64,000 nucleotides of DNA, from assembly GCA_002104935.1 (NCBI GenBank), contig MCGT01000016.1, forward strand, positions 124,001-188,000, read 5' to 3'. The notes below the pieces were generated by a model, which searched no databases, had not been told where the DNA came from, and saw nothing but the letters and a program-made list of their open reading frames with translations. Source of the DNA: Hesseltinella vesiculosa. Its lineage: Eukaryota > Mucoromycota > Mucoromycetes > Mucorales > Cunninghamellaceae. Shown here piece after piece: positions 1-10,975 of the stretch; the first letter of the stretch is position 1, and each line of letters begins with the position of its first letter. Position numbers and translations under genes: made by a program.

Positions 1-846
1 ATCGCGAAGTGCAACGCCACGAGTCAAGCTTGTTCAAGTCCTATTTCAAGTCATTGACTTATTTGCAAGGCGGCTTTGCCAGTGGTTTCAACCATGTGGA
101 AAAGGAAGAATTGCGTACGCGTTTACTTCGTGTCCACCGACCTTCGTCTCTGGATGGCACCCACACGCAAAACGCTGTGGTCATTTCCGAAGTGCCTACG
201 GCGGCTGGCAGCCTGAACGCCCAAGCTGTGTTTGTCTTGGATACAGGTGATGTTGTCTACGCTTGGCAAGGTCAACATGCTCGCGGTGTGGAAAAGGCCA
301 AGGCTGCTGAGTTCATTGCCCAGCTGATCAGTGAACGCAACGGCAAGGGATCCATGGTTGTCATTGGTAAAAGAGAAAAAAGAAGACCCCACCTACACCC
401 AGAGAGATGGACGACTTATTTTCTTTTAAAAAGAACAAAATGCTGGTGGTCAAAAAGCGTTCTGGGATGCTCTTGGTGAAGCGGAACAAGACGTCCAAGA
501 AGAAGACAGTGACGAAGATTTGCGCAAGGACGAAGGCCGACCCAAGAGCTTGCTTCGTCTGCATGCCAACATGCTGGGTAAATTGAAATTGGACGAAGTG
601 TGTCAAGGAAAGCTCAGCAAGAAAATGCTGTCCAGTGAAGATGTGTACTTGGTGGACGCTACGCACCAAGTGTTTGTATGGATGGGCAGCAATGCCAGCC
701 GCAAGGAACGTCGCTTTGGATTACACTATGCGCAAGAATACCTCAAGTCCTCGGGCTTACCTCCCTACACGCCCATATGCCAATTGCTGCAAGGCGGTGA
801 GGATGAATTATTTGAATCCCAGTTTGAAGAATGGCAAGGCTGGTGA
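1..846 (+). CDS. Gelsolin/villin-family actin-binding protein, 3' part
   Basis: The 5' end lies outside the window; the frame is already open at base 3 with REVQRHES, a typical gelsolin-repeat start. Gelsolin-like repeats are visible: the YFKSLTYLQGGFASGF stretch, then FVLDTGDVVYAWQGQHA with EKAKAAEFIAQ, and after an intron AFWDALGEAEQD followed by a second repeat with DVYLVDATHQVFVWMGSNAS and ERRFGLHYAQEYL. One intron of about 90 nt (near 367-457, GTAAAAG donor) restores the frame, although the usual acidic linker before the FWDALG motif looks short, so that junction is uncertain. Family members sever, cap or bundle actin filaments in a calcium-dependent way in the cytoplasm. The protein ends at TGA 844-846. 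Severin/fragmin-like or villin-like cannot be decided without the N-terminus. Confidence 0.85.
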
Positions 847-1047
847 TCACGAGAATACTTGTATAAATGTATTTTTTTTTTTTACCACCGTGTGATCTAT
901 TGCATGGTGCCTCACCTCCTCTTGTTGCGCCTTTGTTTTGTATTTCAGAAATAACCAAACCAGCGTTTATTTCATCGATTCCTTTTTCTTTTTTTGTACA
1001 GTTGGAGGCAGTGGCGTAGGAAAAGGGCAGCAGGTTTTTTTTTTTTT

Positions 1048-2041
1048 TCACCAGCCATGAAAACTTTCCACCCAGCCTGGATCGGAAGCATAATTTTTTC
1101 TGTAGTTTCTAGTTGTAGTATGGTGATGGAGATTAGAGGTGGTGGGTAGGACGGGAGCGGTTTGAGTAGATTTGGGACGAGGTGGGAGTGGATAGGAACG
1201 ATTGGTATAAAGGTGCTTTTGTTGGTACCGTTCCCAGACGAGGCCTTGCCGTAAACTTTCCGAGAGCTCCTTTTTCAGCAAATGATCATTCATGATGGAA
1301 CCAACTCGAAGATGGGGAGGAGGGTGGTGTTTTGGCAAAGATGGAGGCGGAGCAAACGAAGCGGATGGCGTGGAAGTCTTTGACAACAAGGCAGAGAGCA
1401 GCGAAGGTTGTTGGGTGCAGGGCCGGGGCGGAGTTTTTTCAAAGCATTGCGTCTTCGAGGCGCTGGCTGACCGAGGCAGCATGATAATATCCTCGTCCGA
1501 GATATAATCATCATCGTCTTCGTCGTCCAGATAATCGTCATCATCAAAGTCTTCGTCGTCACTTTGATGTGAAGAGTGGCAGAGGGAGGGGGTCGTGGTG
1601 CGACTGGTGGGTTGCTGGGAGGAAATCGGAGAGTCGATGTTTGTTGTTGTTTGGGTGGTGCTGGTAGTACTTGAAGGGGATGGGGGCCAATCGACCACAT
1701 GATCATGCTGGGTTTGTTTCGCTTGTGGGACCTCGTGGCAGGCATCACCAGCTGACAGTGACAAGAAAGGTTGGACAGCCAGTTTCTTTTTTTGATGCCA
1801 CAGCCGCCATGACAAATTTTCCAATCGAGTTCCATCATGTAAATGAGATTTACATTTTGAGAAGACTGGTGAGAAAAAAAAAAAGTTGAGGTGCTCTCAT
1901 TTTTGATTGACAGCTTTTATTTTTATACACAGGACCCTTTTTTTCTTTACCTGACCAAAGAGAAGGCAATTCGTCAACGTCTTCCAAATGGAAAGACTGA
2001 CTGGTCAATTTTAACAATGGCTGTGATGATTTTGAAATCAT
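1048..2041 (-). CDS. AreA-type GATA-like N-terminal domain protein
   Basis: Two exons, 1951-2041 and 1048-1865, joined over an 85-nt intron (GTAAAG ... CTCACCAG), give 302 aa. The joined N-terminus has LPSLWSVFSKCKSHLHDG followed by RLENLSWRLWHQKKKL, the hallmark of the nitrogen-regulatory AreA GATA-like domain (Pfam PF08550/DUF1752), split by the intron. The middle is a long Asp/Glu run (DDEDFDDDDYLDDEDDDD) in Ser/Thr/Pro-rich sequence. Near the C-terminus is a second conserved-looking block, LKKELSESLRQGLVWERYQQ. No Cys-X2-Cys GATA zinc finger is present, so this is not AreA itself but one of the shorter fungal proteins carrying its N-terminal module, presumably a nuclear regulator. The start at 2041 is the only ATG that gives the domain. 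Function beyond the domain is inference. Confidence 0.8.
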
Positions 2042-3372
2042 GGGCAAAAAAAAAAAAGACACGAAACAAGAAAAAAAAAAAGCGACCGCGAGGAGGAATG
2101 GGAGGAATTGAGTCAATAAAAAAAACGAGGCTGTCTTTTTCTTCGTGAGATCAAAGGCTATGATTAAACACAAAAACGTTTGAGAAGGGAGGGAAGGGGA
2201 TCGAGTAGGGTAGAAGCAAAGAGGGAAAAAAGGAAGAAATAAAGAAGAGAGAGGAACATCATTTTATGTGGAAAAAGGGGAGGCACTTTTTTAGACCGAA
2301 ATGAGGGGTGTGGGGGGAAATGCATTTCACCTCCGCAAGAAATAACGTGTATCGTGACCTACCATTTGGCTTTGATTTTCATAGGAAAATAGGGATTTCC
2401 GAAGCAGATCAAAGCACATGAAATAAACTTGATGCGCTTGTTTTTAAACACCAAATGACTCGCACGGTCAACTCACACCTGCGTGTTACAAAACGCCAAT
2501 GGTGATTAAGGTCACGCTCCTCTTTTTTTTTTTTTTTTTTTTTTGCTCATTCATTTGGAACCGTTTCTTTTTCAAGTCCCGATCGACATGACCTCGATTT
2601 GATAGCCTCTCTGTGGTCTCGCCTCCAACATCGACCTTGCCTACAAAAGGGGGAAACATCGAGAAAATCTTTTTATAATCGCTCTGGAAGGTCAGCGAGT
2701 TGGACAACAATAAATCGATAGGTTACTCCAACTTTGTTAGAACAGGGTCAGGCGATCTCTGTGTGTTTCTTTTTATTCTTTCATTCTATTTGATATCATT
2801 CAAAAGAAACTTTAATTGATTGGATCCCATGAAAAACGTGGTCAGGCAAAAAAAACTTTTTTTTTACAATTTGGAAAAGAGCTCTTTTTGCCTTTTCTTG
2901 GGTTGGGTTGCCCATAACAAGTTGAAAGGTGCTCTCCAACGTGATAAGGTTTTCAAGTGTCTCAAGCCTCGGAATGTCTTTTTTTAGCTTGCTCTGCAAA
3001 AATACTGTACACAAGTGATCATCAGAGCAAAAAATAAAAACTCCTCAAACATGACCCGGATATTTTCGAAATCTTCAACCTCATCAGATGTGACATGCTC
3101 AACCGAAAGTTTTTTACCTTGCATTGGCTCATCTCTTTACATTTGAAGTTTTTTTTTTATTTCCAGGGGCTTTTTTCTTTCCATCCAATGGGAAGAGGGG
3201 GAAAAGATGAACAGGATAAGATGCAAAAAAAAAAAAAAAAAAAAAATCTACAGAAGATAATCTACGAAAATGAATATGGTACAAAAACAAAAACCAAGAG
3301 CGAGTCATGGCTGGCAACAAAAAGGAGGAAGTGAAGATCTCGACGCATTTGGTCGTAAACAATAAGGATGGC
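2042..3372. other. Intergenic region, no gene seen
   Basis: About 1.3 kb between two genes that both read leftward, so it should hold the promoter of the AreA-like gene and the 3' end of the cyclin gene. It contains many A or T runs, including poly-T near 2522-2544 and poly-A near 3226-3246. Short open frames in it are low-complexity and show no recognisable motif. Confidence 0.5.
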
Positions 3373-5239
3373 TCATTGCATTGGATAAGACACCTGACTG
3401 TTTGTATAGGTTTGATGTGGTTGTTTTCCACTCGGATGGGTAGGCAGAAAGGTTGGTCGCTGCTCTGGAAGCATACCATGAACCATGTTGGGCTCAAATT
3501 TCAACTTTTAGAAAAAATAAATCAATACCAACAAAGCTCCCCTTTTTTTTCCTTACCTGATGTGTATCATATCGAGGAGGGTTGGACAAGGCACGCATGC
3601 GGGTGGATGATTTGCGATTAAGAGGGGCCAGGGGTGTTAGAGAAGGAGGTGGTAACTGCTGATCTTCATGAGAGTTCCAAGAGGAACTGATCAACTGATC
3701 AGCATACATGGCAGATGTAGGGCGTTGATAGGGCCGATAGCCTCGAGGATGATGGCCGGATAGTTTCGAATAAGGATTGTTGGACGAATGCTGGGTCAAA
3801 ATTGGCAATGCTGATGTCGACAGGTTCTTGGGTACAGCTTTGTTGGAGGTCACGACTGGTGCTGGATACATGGGCATGGATGGGACGGCGGTGGTAGGCG
3901 CTACAGAGGCAGGCAAATAATGGAGGGGGGTCATGGATGGCACCACAGGCGCCAAAGAGACGGACGACGACGAGGAAAGCGGGGTGATGGCGGTGAGGGG
4001 TATCGAGGTCGTGGCGTCACTGATCGCTCCTGTAGTATGGGCACCAAAGGGTGGCATTGGGGAGACGTACATGGATTGGGAGGGGACAATCGGAGCGATG
4101 GGTGTGGGATTCGAAAGTGGCGTGGTGGTGAGTGGTGCAGGATACGAGAGCGGAGTGGGATTCGAGGCTGGAGGGAGATAGACAGGATGGACAGGAATGC
4201 GCAACGGCACACGAGAAACAGGTGATGGCAGGTACTGGTTAGTGAATTGGGGCTGGGCTTTGGACAACAGATGCAGGAACTGGTATTGTTGTTGCTGCTG
4301 CTGCTGCTGTTGTTGCTGTTGTTGCTGTTGATACATGACATTATTGGACGGTGCAGGCCAGGCAGGATCAGGTTGAGAGACGGCAAGACCCATGTTTCGC
4401 AAGGTGGCTTCAATTGTCTGCTGTTCATTGTACTGTTGTTGCATGAGGGTAGCGTTTTCCAGCTGCTGCATAAAAGCCAGGAGCCCCGAACGCCAGGTGT
4501 CAAACTCCTCCTTGCGCACAAACAAGCGAAAGTCCAGGACATCCAAAAACTCAAGCTCCATGATATCCAGCTCTTGTAGCTTCATTCCCGAGATGTCGGC
4601 CCAGGTGCGATTCGTATAAGTGTTGTCATCTTGCACCTTGTTTGCTGTGTTTGAGAAAAAAGTGAGCTTTGGGGTCATCGCTTTCTCTTTTTTTTCCTTA
4701 CCAAGCATCAACGAAACAATGAATACCCGATATTCAGATCCATCGGCGCCTTGGATGTTGGGGTTCCGTTGTAGAAGCTTAGCAATAAATTTCAAGGAGA
4801 GCATGACCACTGAATCAGACAGCTGGGTAGTGTTGAGGATCTTGAAAAAAAGAGGAGTGTTAAAAAATGAACCTGAAACCTGCGAAATGGGGGGAGGAGG
4901 ACGCACCTGCTTACAAAACCGACGAAAGGCACTGTTGACACCTTGTAGCATGGGATTTGTATCACGTTGATGGACAGGCATCGAAGCAGTATCACCTTGA
5001 CTGGAGGCATCATGGAGATCCATAAAAGAAGATCGGCGCACGTGCCACAACAGGTAGATCATCGTCGACACAAAATTGGCAAGTTGATCAGCGTTCAAAG
5101 GTGGATGAGGCGCTAATGAACTGGTCGATTGAAGTAGATGAGCATCACCTGTAATCATATGTTGATGGTATAGAGGCCCATTGGCATCGTTCACGACCAT
5201 GGACACTTGCTCAGGCGGTTGTTGAAGTGGATAAAACAT
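3373..5239 (-). CDS. Pho85-type cyclin (Clg1/Pcl-like) with polyQ tail
   Basis: Four exons, 4907-5239, 4702-4840, 3557-4644 and 3373-3504, encode 563 aa. The cyclin box spans roughly residues 45-210: FCKQILNTTQLSDSVVMLSL is created by splicing out 4841-4906, and LMLANKVQDDNTYTNRTW is created by splicing out 4645-4701, followed by the cyclin signature LQELDIMELEFLDVLDFRLF. Downstream are a run of about 16 Gln (CAG/CAA mixed, near 4280-4330) and a long Pro/Ser/Thr-rich tail. A last intron (3505-3556) replaces an apparent stop and adds a Gln/Pro-rich end finishing at 3373. In yeast such cyclins activate the Pho85 (CDK5-like) kinase in nutrient and morphogenesis control; which CDK is bound here is inference. 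Length is greater than most Pcl proteins and resembles Clg1. Confidence 0.85.
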
Positions 5240-5572
5240 GATGCACGAGTCCCATGCACCTTTTTTTTTTTTTTTTTTTTACAAAAACCAGAAAAAAAGG
5301 GGGGACGCAGCAAAAAGTGAATGGAGGAGGATAAATAAAGGAAGGGAGATGAAAATAAAAGAAAAGCGAGGAACTGTCCTTTTTATGTTCGTGATGGATG
5401 AGCGGATGGGAGGTTTTTTTTTTTTTTTGTCAATGAGATGGAAAAGAAGAACAAAGAGAAAAAAAAAAAACCGAAATGGGTAAATGGGGTAGCTCTGCTC
5501 GGTATAAAACCCACGCACACGGATTGCAGGAAGCGGGTGCCAATTCAAATTATTTTTTTTTTTTTCCATTTT
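5240..5572. other. Intergenic, cyclin promoter side
   Basis: About 330 nt with long T runs (5261-5280, 5414-5427, 5551-5566) between the cyclin start and the end of the next leftward gene. This is the likely cyclin promoter and 5' leader; no defined element is recognised. Confidence 0.4.
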
Positions 5573-6970
5573 TTATTGACGCCGACTTGGCAAGGGCAGA
5601 GCTAGATTAGAAGGTGGTGGTGGTGGTGGTTCCCAGGCTTCTTCTAAATAAGAAGACAAGGAAGAAGAGGTGGAGGACGATAGAACAGATGAACCAGAAA
5701 TAATCATGGACGGATAGGAAGAAGAAGTGGCAGCCAGCTGGCAGGGACGATCTTGCTGAGGTTGCTCTTGTTGATATTCAAAAGACACCATGGCAAGCGA
5801 ACGATGCACATTACGGCTCCAAGTCAAAGCATTATCTCGCTGCAGATTCGATAATGTGGCCATGGTGGGCGAGGCTTGTGTAGCAGCGTCGGCTGCCTCG
5901 AGCTGTTTCTTTCTCTTGATCAAAACAACAGCTGCAACAACCACAACCACAAAGGCAACGGCACCAATGGAGGTGCCAAGAGCGATCTTCAAAACCTGGG
6001 TATGTGTTAGAGAGGTAGAGGGTGGAACAGGTGGGGGATCGGTACCATTGCCCATGGCTTGACAGATGCTAGGGTTATCATTGCAGCGGCAAGCCTTTGT
6101 CCAGGGCTGGTACTGGACAAGTAGGGTATCATTATAAAAGAGAAAAGTGCCGTTATCCATGGTTGTCCATAAGCCTTGTCGAGGTATCTCTTTCAATTGG
6201 ACCGGCTCTTGTTGAATCTGCACACTGGCCGAATGACCCATTGACATGGCCAGTTCCAGTCGGAGCCCGAATTCAGGAGAGAGAGCAGAAACAAGGTAGA
6301 ACCATGGGTCGGCATGGGTCTGTTCACCAACGACAGCAAACGGTGTCGCCGATGCAAAAACCCCCAGCTGCCCTAACCACTGGCGTTCCTTGAGATCCCA
6401 GCCATACATTTGCACCAGCGACGACGAGGCAGAAAAAAAAAAAAAGTACAGCACATCACGGACGACCGCACTGGTCGCTGCTGCCCATTGCACATCACTA
6501 GGTATATCTTGCAATTCATGCACATCCCAAGAGCCTTCCATCAAATCAAACACATGCACTGTGCGATCACTGTAGACCAAATACTTCGAATGCCAGGCGG
6601 TTGCCATGTAGTCCGATGGATCAATCGAACGAGGCAACCAGACATGTGACCATTCATGCCGCTGCAAATGAAAACTGACCAGTTGATAGTTTTGGATCGA
6701 CGTAGATAGGAGAACGAAGCCATGCGAGCCTACGGTGGTGCACGATAATAAGGAGCTTACGCCCTGTTGTCGCTCGCCCGTGGTACTGAGCCTGTGTTTG
6801 GATGATATCGACAAATTTTCAAAAATGGACACTTCCACTAGACCGCCCATCATTTCAAATTGGTACAGTTGCTGGTCGGAGGAAATCACACACGAGCTGT
6901 GATTCGTCAGGGCAACACATGGCATCAAAAATAAAGCCAGCAACCAACAGATCATCGTGAATGAAGCCAT
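5573..6970 (-). CDS. Type I membrane protein, kelch/propeller-like ectodomain
   Basis: A single uninterrupted frame of 465 aa. It opens with a signal peptide (MASFTMICWLLALFLMPCVA). The ectodomain, about residues 25-330, has repeated hydrophobic strands with Trp/Tyr spacing (for example HLQRHEWSHVWLP, DLMEGSWDVHEL, DLKERQWLGQLG) suggestive of a beta-propeller, though no perfect kelch motif is seen. N-glycosylation sequons (NHS, NLS, NGT, NDT) are present. One transmembrane segment follows (IGAVAFVVVVVAAVVLI), then an RKK stop-transfer signal and a cytoplasmic tail of about 110 aa rich in Ser, Gln and Pro with a run of Pro. Many fungi have kelch-ectodomain one-pass proteins at the cell surface; the role here is unknown. 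The absence of introns is unusual for this window. Confidence 0.75.
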   Translation of the reverse strand: MASFTMICWLLALFLMPCVALTNHSSCVISSDQQLYQFEMMGGLVEVSIFENLSISSKHRLSTTGERQQGVSSLLSCTTVGSHGFVLLSTSIQNYQLVSFHLQRHEWSHVWLPRSIDPSDYMATAWHSKYLVYSDRTVHVFDLMEGSWDVHELQDIPSDVQWAAATSAVVRDVLYFFFFSASSSLVQMYGWDLKERQWLGQLGVFASATPFAVVGEQTHADPWFYLVSALSPEFGLRLELAMSMGHSASVQIQQEPVQLKEIPRQGLWTTMDNGTFLFYNDTLLVQYQPWTKACRCNDNPSICQAMGNGTDPPPVPPSTSLTHTQVLKIALGTSIGAVAFVVVVVAAVVLIKRKKQLEAADAATQASPTMATLSNLQRDNALTWSRNVHRSLAMVSFEYQQEQPQQDRPCQLAATSSSYPSMIISGSSVLSSSTSSSLSSYLEEAWEPPPPPPSNLALPLPSRRQ

Positions 6971-7444
6971 TCCCTCATGGCTTTACTATTTTCTTTTTCT
7001 TTTTTTAATGCTTCCTCCAGAGAAAAAATAGGCAAAAAAAAAAAAAAAGAAGGAAAAGATCTGTAAAATCATGAGGATGTAACTTCTTTTAAGAAAATAA
7101 AGCAGCCCCTCCTTACTGAAAATGCATAAACTGAAAAAAAAACGAGGAGGAAATGGCACTTTTCAAGTTGGTACGACCTTGGCCCCTTTTCCCCTTTCTT
7201 TTTTCCTAAGTCTCCTTTGATCATCCCCCCCATCTAATCTCTCTTCCAGCCAATTTGGCATGTGAATTCTCTACATGAATTGGGACGCCCAACAAACTTT
7301 TTTTTCATTTCTTTTTTTTTTCAGGGCGTGTGCCTGGAACAACGTTTTTTTTTTTTTTTTTCCTCTCTCTTCTTTCTACTTTCCTGTCATTCTATTTTAG
7401 ATCAAGGATCTTCCCCCTTTTTTTAAATTGAACGCTATTCCTCA
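6971..7444. other. Divergent promoter region
   Basis: Lies between the leftward membrane-protein gene and the rightward CDP-alcohol phosphotransferase gene, so it must carry both promoters. It is pyrimidine/poly-T rich (7307-7321, 7346-7362) just upstream of the ATG at 7445. No clear TATA box or operator is recognised. Confidence 0.45.
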
Positions 7445-8897
7445 ATGCCATCATTGTTCTCTCCTGATTTTCTTTCCCAAGAACAGCTGGAGAACTTGAA
7501 GCTGTACAAGTATGCTGCTGTGGATCGATCTTACTTGACAAAATATATCCTTCGCCACTACTGGAATGCTTGTATTGAGCTCTTTCCCATGAGCATTGCG
7601 TAAATCCCTCCCCCTCCCCTCGAACTTCCCCAAGAAATCAAACCCTCGCCGTTACTCATTCTTTTCTTGATAAATCTGCATAGACCCAATATGATCACCT
7701 TGATCGGTCTGATGTTCATGGTGGTCAATGTGGGATTGGCGGCTGTCTACACACCTGACATGAACGGCGAGGGCCCCAGCTGGATCTACTTTAGCTTTGC
7801 TGCCGGGATCTGGCTCTATTCAACCTTTGACAATGTGGATGGCAAACAGGCACGACGAACAGGCACCAGCAGCCCTCTGGGTGAGTTATTTGACCACGGC
7901 TGCGATGCTTTGAATTGCTCCTTTGCAGCTGTGATCCAGGCCGCCGGTGTGGGTGTGGGTCATTCGGTAACGGCCGTGATGCTCTATGTCATTGCCATGA
8001 TTGGTTTCTATTTGTCAACCGCCGAAGAATATCACACTGGTGTCCTTTATTTGGGCTACGTCAATGCCCCCACCGAAGGTGTGCTGCTCAGCTGCATCCT
8101 ATGCATCCTCAGCGGCATCTACGGTCCCGGCATCTACGCCAAACCCGTGTCCTATTATGTCTCGATCCCATGGCTCCCCACCGCCTTAACCTCCCTGTCT
8201 GTCGCTACTTCTTTGGTTGGTTTCATTTTGGTCATGTTGATCTTCACCCACGCACCCGTCTGGTAAGGAGAAAAAAAGGAACCGGTGGTTTCGCGCCGTT
8301 CCGTGGCTCATTGTTTTTTCATAGTTTTTACGCCATGTATAAAGCTTGCCGTAAGAACAACAAACCCTTTGTCCGCACCATGCTTGTCCAGAACATGCCC
8401 ATTGCTGTGTACTCCATCAGCTTGCTGACCTGGGTCCTGTCACCTTTCTCCTCGATCCTCTCCCATAAGCACTTCATCTTGTACGCCATTACCACCGGCA
8501 TCGTCTTTGGCCGCATGGCAACAAAAATCATCCTAGCTCACTTGACCAAATCACGCTTCCCTCGCTTCACTGTGTTATTATTACCTTTGGTGGCTGGTTC
8601 CATCCTCTCCAACCTTCCACGCCTTCCTAACTTGTAAGTTGCCCAGGGCGTGATCTCACATTTTTTTCGTGTCAGATGAGGAGAACCAACCCCAGTGTTT
8701 GGTGCAACATGCGCTAACTGACACATGATTTTTTTAGTGATCCCATCTTTACCCCTGAATCCGAATACCGATTTGTCTGTGCTTATTTTATCTTTGCCCT
8801 GCTGGCATACCTGCGATGGGCCATCGTTGTCATTAATAGTTTCTGCTCCTATTTGGGAATCAACTGTCTCACCATTAAGAAGCCCAAAACCATGTAA
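7445..8897 (+). CDS. Choline/ethanolamine phosphotransferase
   Basis: Four exons, 7445-7599, 7684-8262, 8325-8633 and 8738-8897, encode 400 aa, the usual length of Cpt1/Ept1. The CDP-alcohol phosphatidyltransferase signature DG-X2-AR-X8-G-X3-D-X3-D is complete: DGKQARR, then G-E-L-F-D-H-G-C-D. Further membrane helices follow (MLYVIAMIGFYL, SVATSLVGFILVMLIF, FTVLLLPLVAG, YFIFALLAYLRWAIVVI). The enzyme transfers phosphocholine or phosphoethanolamine from the CDP-alcohol to diacylglycerol in the ER, the last step of the Kennedy pathway. Every exon junction keeps phase, for instance SIA|PNMITLIG and NF|DPIFTPE. Whether it prefers choline or ethanolamine cannot be read from the sequence. Confidence 0.95.
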
Positions 8898-9117
8898 CCT
8901 CGACCCTTTGCACTCCGTGTTTTTTACGAAGAATATTTGTACCATCAAAATTAAAACGAAAAACACAAGGAGCCGTGAATACCATATTGGAACTTTTTTT
9001 TGATCAAAAATAAACATTCCGTCTCAACGTTGAACTATTTCTTTAGCAGTCCATAGAAAACCTCAAATGCCACTTGTTCTTTTCATTTTTGCTTGTGTTC
9101 TGCAGAAATGGCAGCAT

Positions 9118-9151
<34 letters not shown>

Positions 9152-9699
9152 AGGTATTTGGGCTCTTCGACTGTGGAGTCAAACGTTTGATCCGAGAAGT
9201 CTGAGTACTCTTTACCAATCGCCTTGATTTTCAGCGTCAATGACTTTAATGAGAATGTGCTAGCATACAAACTTCCACATCAATTTGTGCCTCTGATTTT
9301 TTTTTCGGAACCTCTCCGTCTTTTTTTTTTACTTTTGTTGGTTGCCTGCCGCCATGACAATTTCTTTTTTTCCATATCCACTGCTGTCATCCAACATCCT
9401 ATAGAAGTATGTGATGGGACAGATGGGACGTCTGGTAAACTCTCATTTTTCTCTGCCGCTGTTTATTTCCTACCTAATCCTGCCATTGCTTCTTTTTTTT
9501 TACTTTTCGATTAAGCTGATGGTACTAGATAGCGCGTTTTCCATTTTTGCACGTTGTAAATGTTGCCAAGAGACATATGCCCTTGAACCATGTGCATGAC
9601 TATATACTCGCGCAATTTGTTGACGGGAACCGTTGGGAGAATTTAAAAATACATGAGGAATCCCTGACCATTTTAGCCACGCTCGATTGACCTGATTTT
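8898..9699. other. Intergenic, repeat-derived
   Basis: No gene is recognised. A T run of about 29 nt lies at 9121-9149. The stretch near 9345-9480 resembles, with many differences, the stretch near 13684-13795 (both have CCATGAC, then AGTATGT, then GGGAC or GTGACGTCTG, then TCTCATTT and GTTTATTT), so it is probably an old dispersed repeat. Confidence 0.4.
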
Positions 9700-10975
9700 T
9701 TCACAGCCGAGTCAATCATGTGGCAATACCTTGTAAACTAATGCACGGTGTCATCGTGCGAAAAAGAACAAATCGCACTTCCTTTGATAGACTTGGCAAT
9801 GTAACGCGTTGGATGCAGGTGGTATTAATGTAGCTATGAAATCCTTTGTGAAGCTTCAAACGGTGCCTTCGATGTCAGCAAAAGTAAAAGACTTCAGGAA
9901 AAAACTGGAGACGCAAATGCTCTCTCGAAAAATATCTGAAAAAAAGAAGCTGTGCCACCAAAAAAGAACCACTCAAAATCATTCTGATTAAGCCAGGGTA
10001 CACTATTTTATGGACAAAGTGCACTCATTTTTGAAAAAAAAACTACTCAAAATCAATTTGGCAAAGCCATGGCAGGTCGTTTTACGAAAAAAAAAATAGG
10101 AAATTTTGCCAACAGAATCTCTGGGACACGCGTGAAAAACGTCAAAGTCTGAAAAAGCAATTGCGGGGACGGTAGCCAAGTCATCCCGGGTTCGAAAAAA
10201 AACCCATATTTAGACATAGCCAAAAAAGTGTAATGTTTAAGCAAATACTTGCCTTCAAAGGGAATGAAAATAACTGTGAGCGATATATTTTTCTTTATTT
10301 GGGTGATGGATTTTTTGAAAAAATACTTTCTAAAAAAGTATAATTGCTACTTTTTTAGAAAGTATTTTTTCAAAAAATCCATCACCCAAATAAAGAAAAA
10401 TATATCGCTCACAGTTATTTTCATTCCCTTTGAAGGCAAGTATTTGCTTAAACATTACACTTTTTTGGCTATGTCTAAATATGGGTTTTTTTTCGAACCC
10501 GGGATGACTTGGCTACCGTCCCCGCAATTGCTTTTTCAGACTTTGACGTTTTTCACGCGTGTCCCAGAGATTCTGTTGGCAAAATTTCCTATTTTTTTTT
10601 CGTAACCAAATTGATTTTGAGTAGCTTTTTTTCAAAAATGAGTGCACTTTGTCCATAAAATAGTGTACCCTGGCTTAATCAGAATGATTTTGAGTGGTTC
10701 TTTTTTGGCGGCACAGTTTTTTTCTTTTCAGATATTTTCCTGTGTTGTCTTTTACCTTTGCTGACATCGAAGACACCGTTTGAAGCTTCACAAAGGATTT
10801 CATAGCTACATTAATACCACCTGCATCCAACGCGTTACATTGCCAAGTCTATCAAAGGAAGTGCGATTTGTTCTTTTTCGCCACCATGACACCGTGCATT
10901 TGTTTACAAGGTGGCGCGCACCGACATCACTTCATTTTTTTTTTTCGCTGTGTATTGCCATGTGATTGACTGGCT
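9700..10975. repeat. 1.27-kb near-perfect palindrome (foldback element)
   Basis: The left arm, about 9700-10340, is the reverse complement of the right arm, about 10348-10975, around a 7-nt spacer (10341-10347). The inner 230-270 bp on each side look identical by eye; examples are GGGATGACTTGGCTACCGTC in one arm and its complement in the other. Further out there are substitutions and three indels: about 20 nt extra near 10070, about 25 nt extra near 9910, and about 40 nt extra near 10920 on the right. No transposase frame is present. This fits a foldback or MITE-like element or an inverted duplication. Terminal target-site duplications are not obvious. The right arm overlaps the 3' end of the neighbouring leftward gene. 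Confidence 0.9.

Noticed and set aside
3129..3497. 122-aa minus-strand frame beyond the cyclin stop
   Set aside because: Its first part is the out-of-frame shadow of the last cyclin exon (3373-3504); the rest is poly-Phe from a T run.
10165..10195. tRNA-like A/B box (TAGCCAAGTC and GGGTTCGAA) inside the palindrome arm, suggesting a tRNA-derived SINE
   Set aside because: The two boxes are only about 5 nt apart instead of the 30-40 nt of a tRNA promoter, and no cloverleaf can be drawn.
10249..10605. 118-aa open frame across the palindrome centre
   Set aside because: It exists because the arms mirror each other; the same sequence recurs in the opposite arm and the composition is Phe/Lys-rich from A/T runs.
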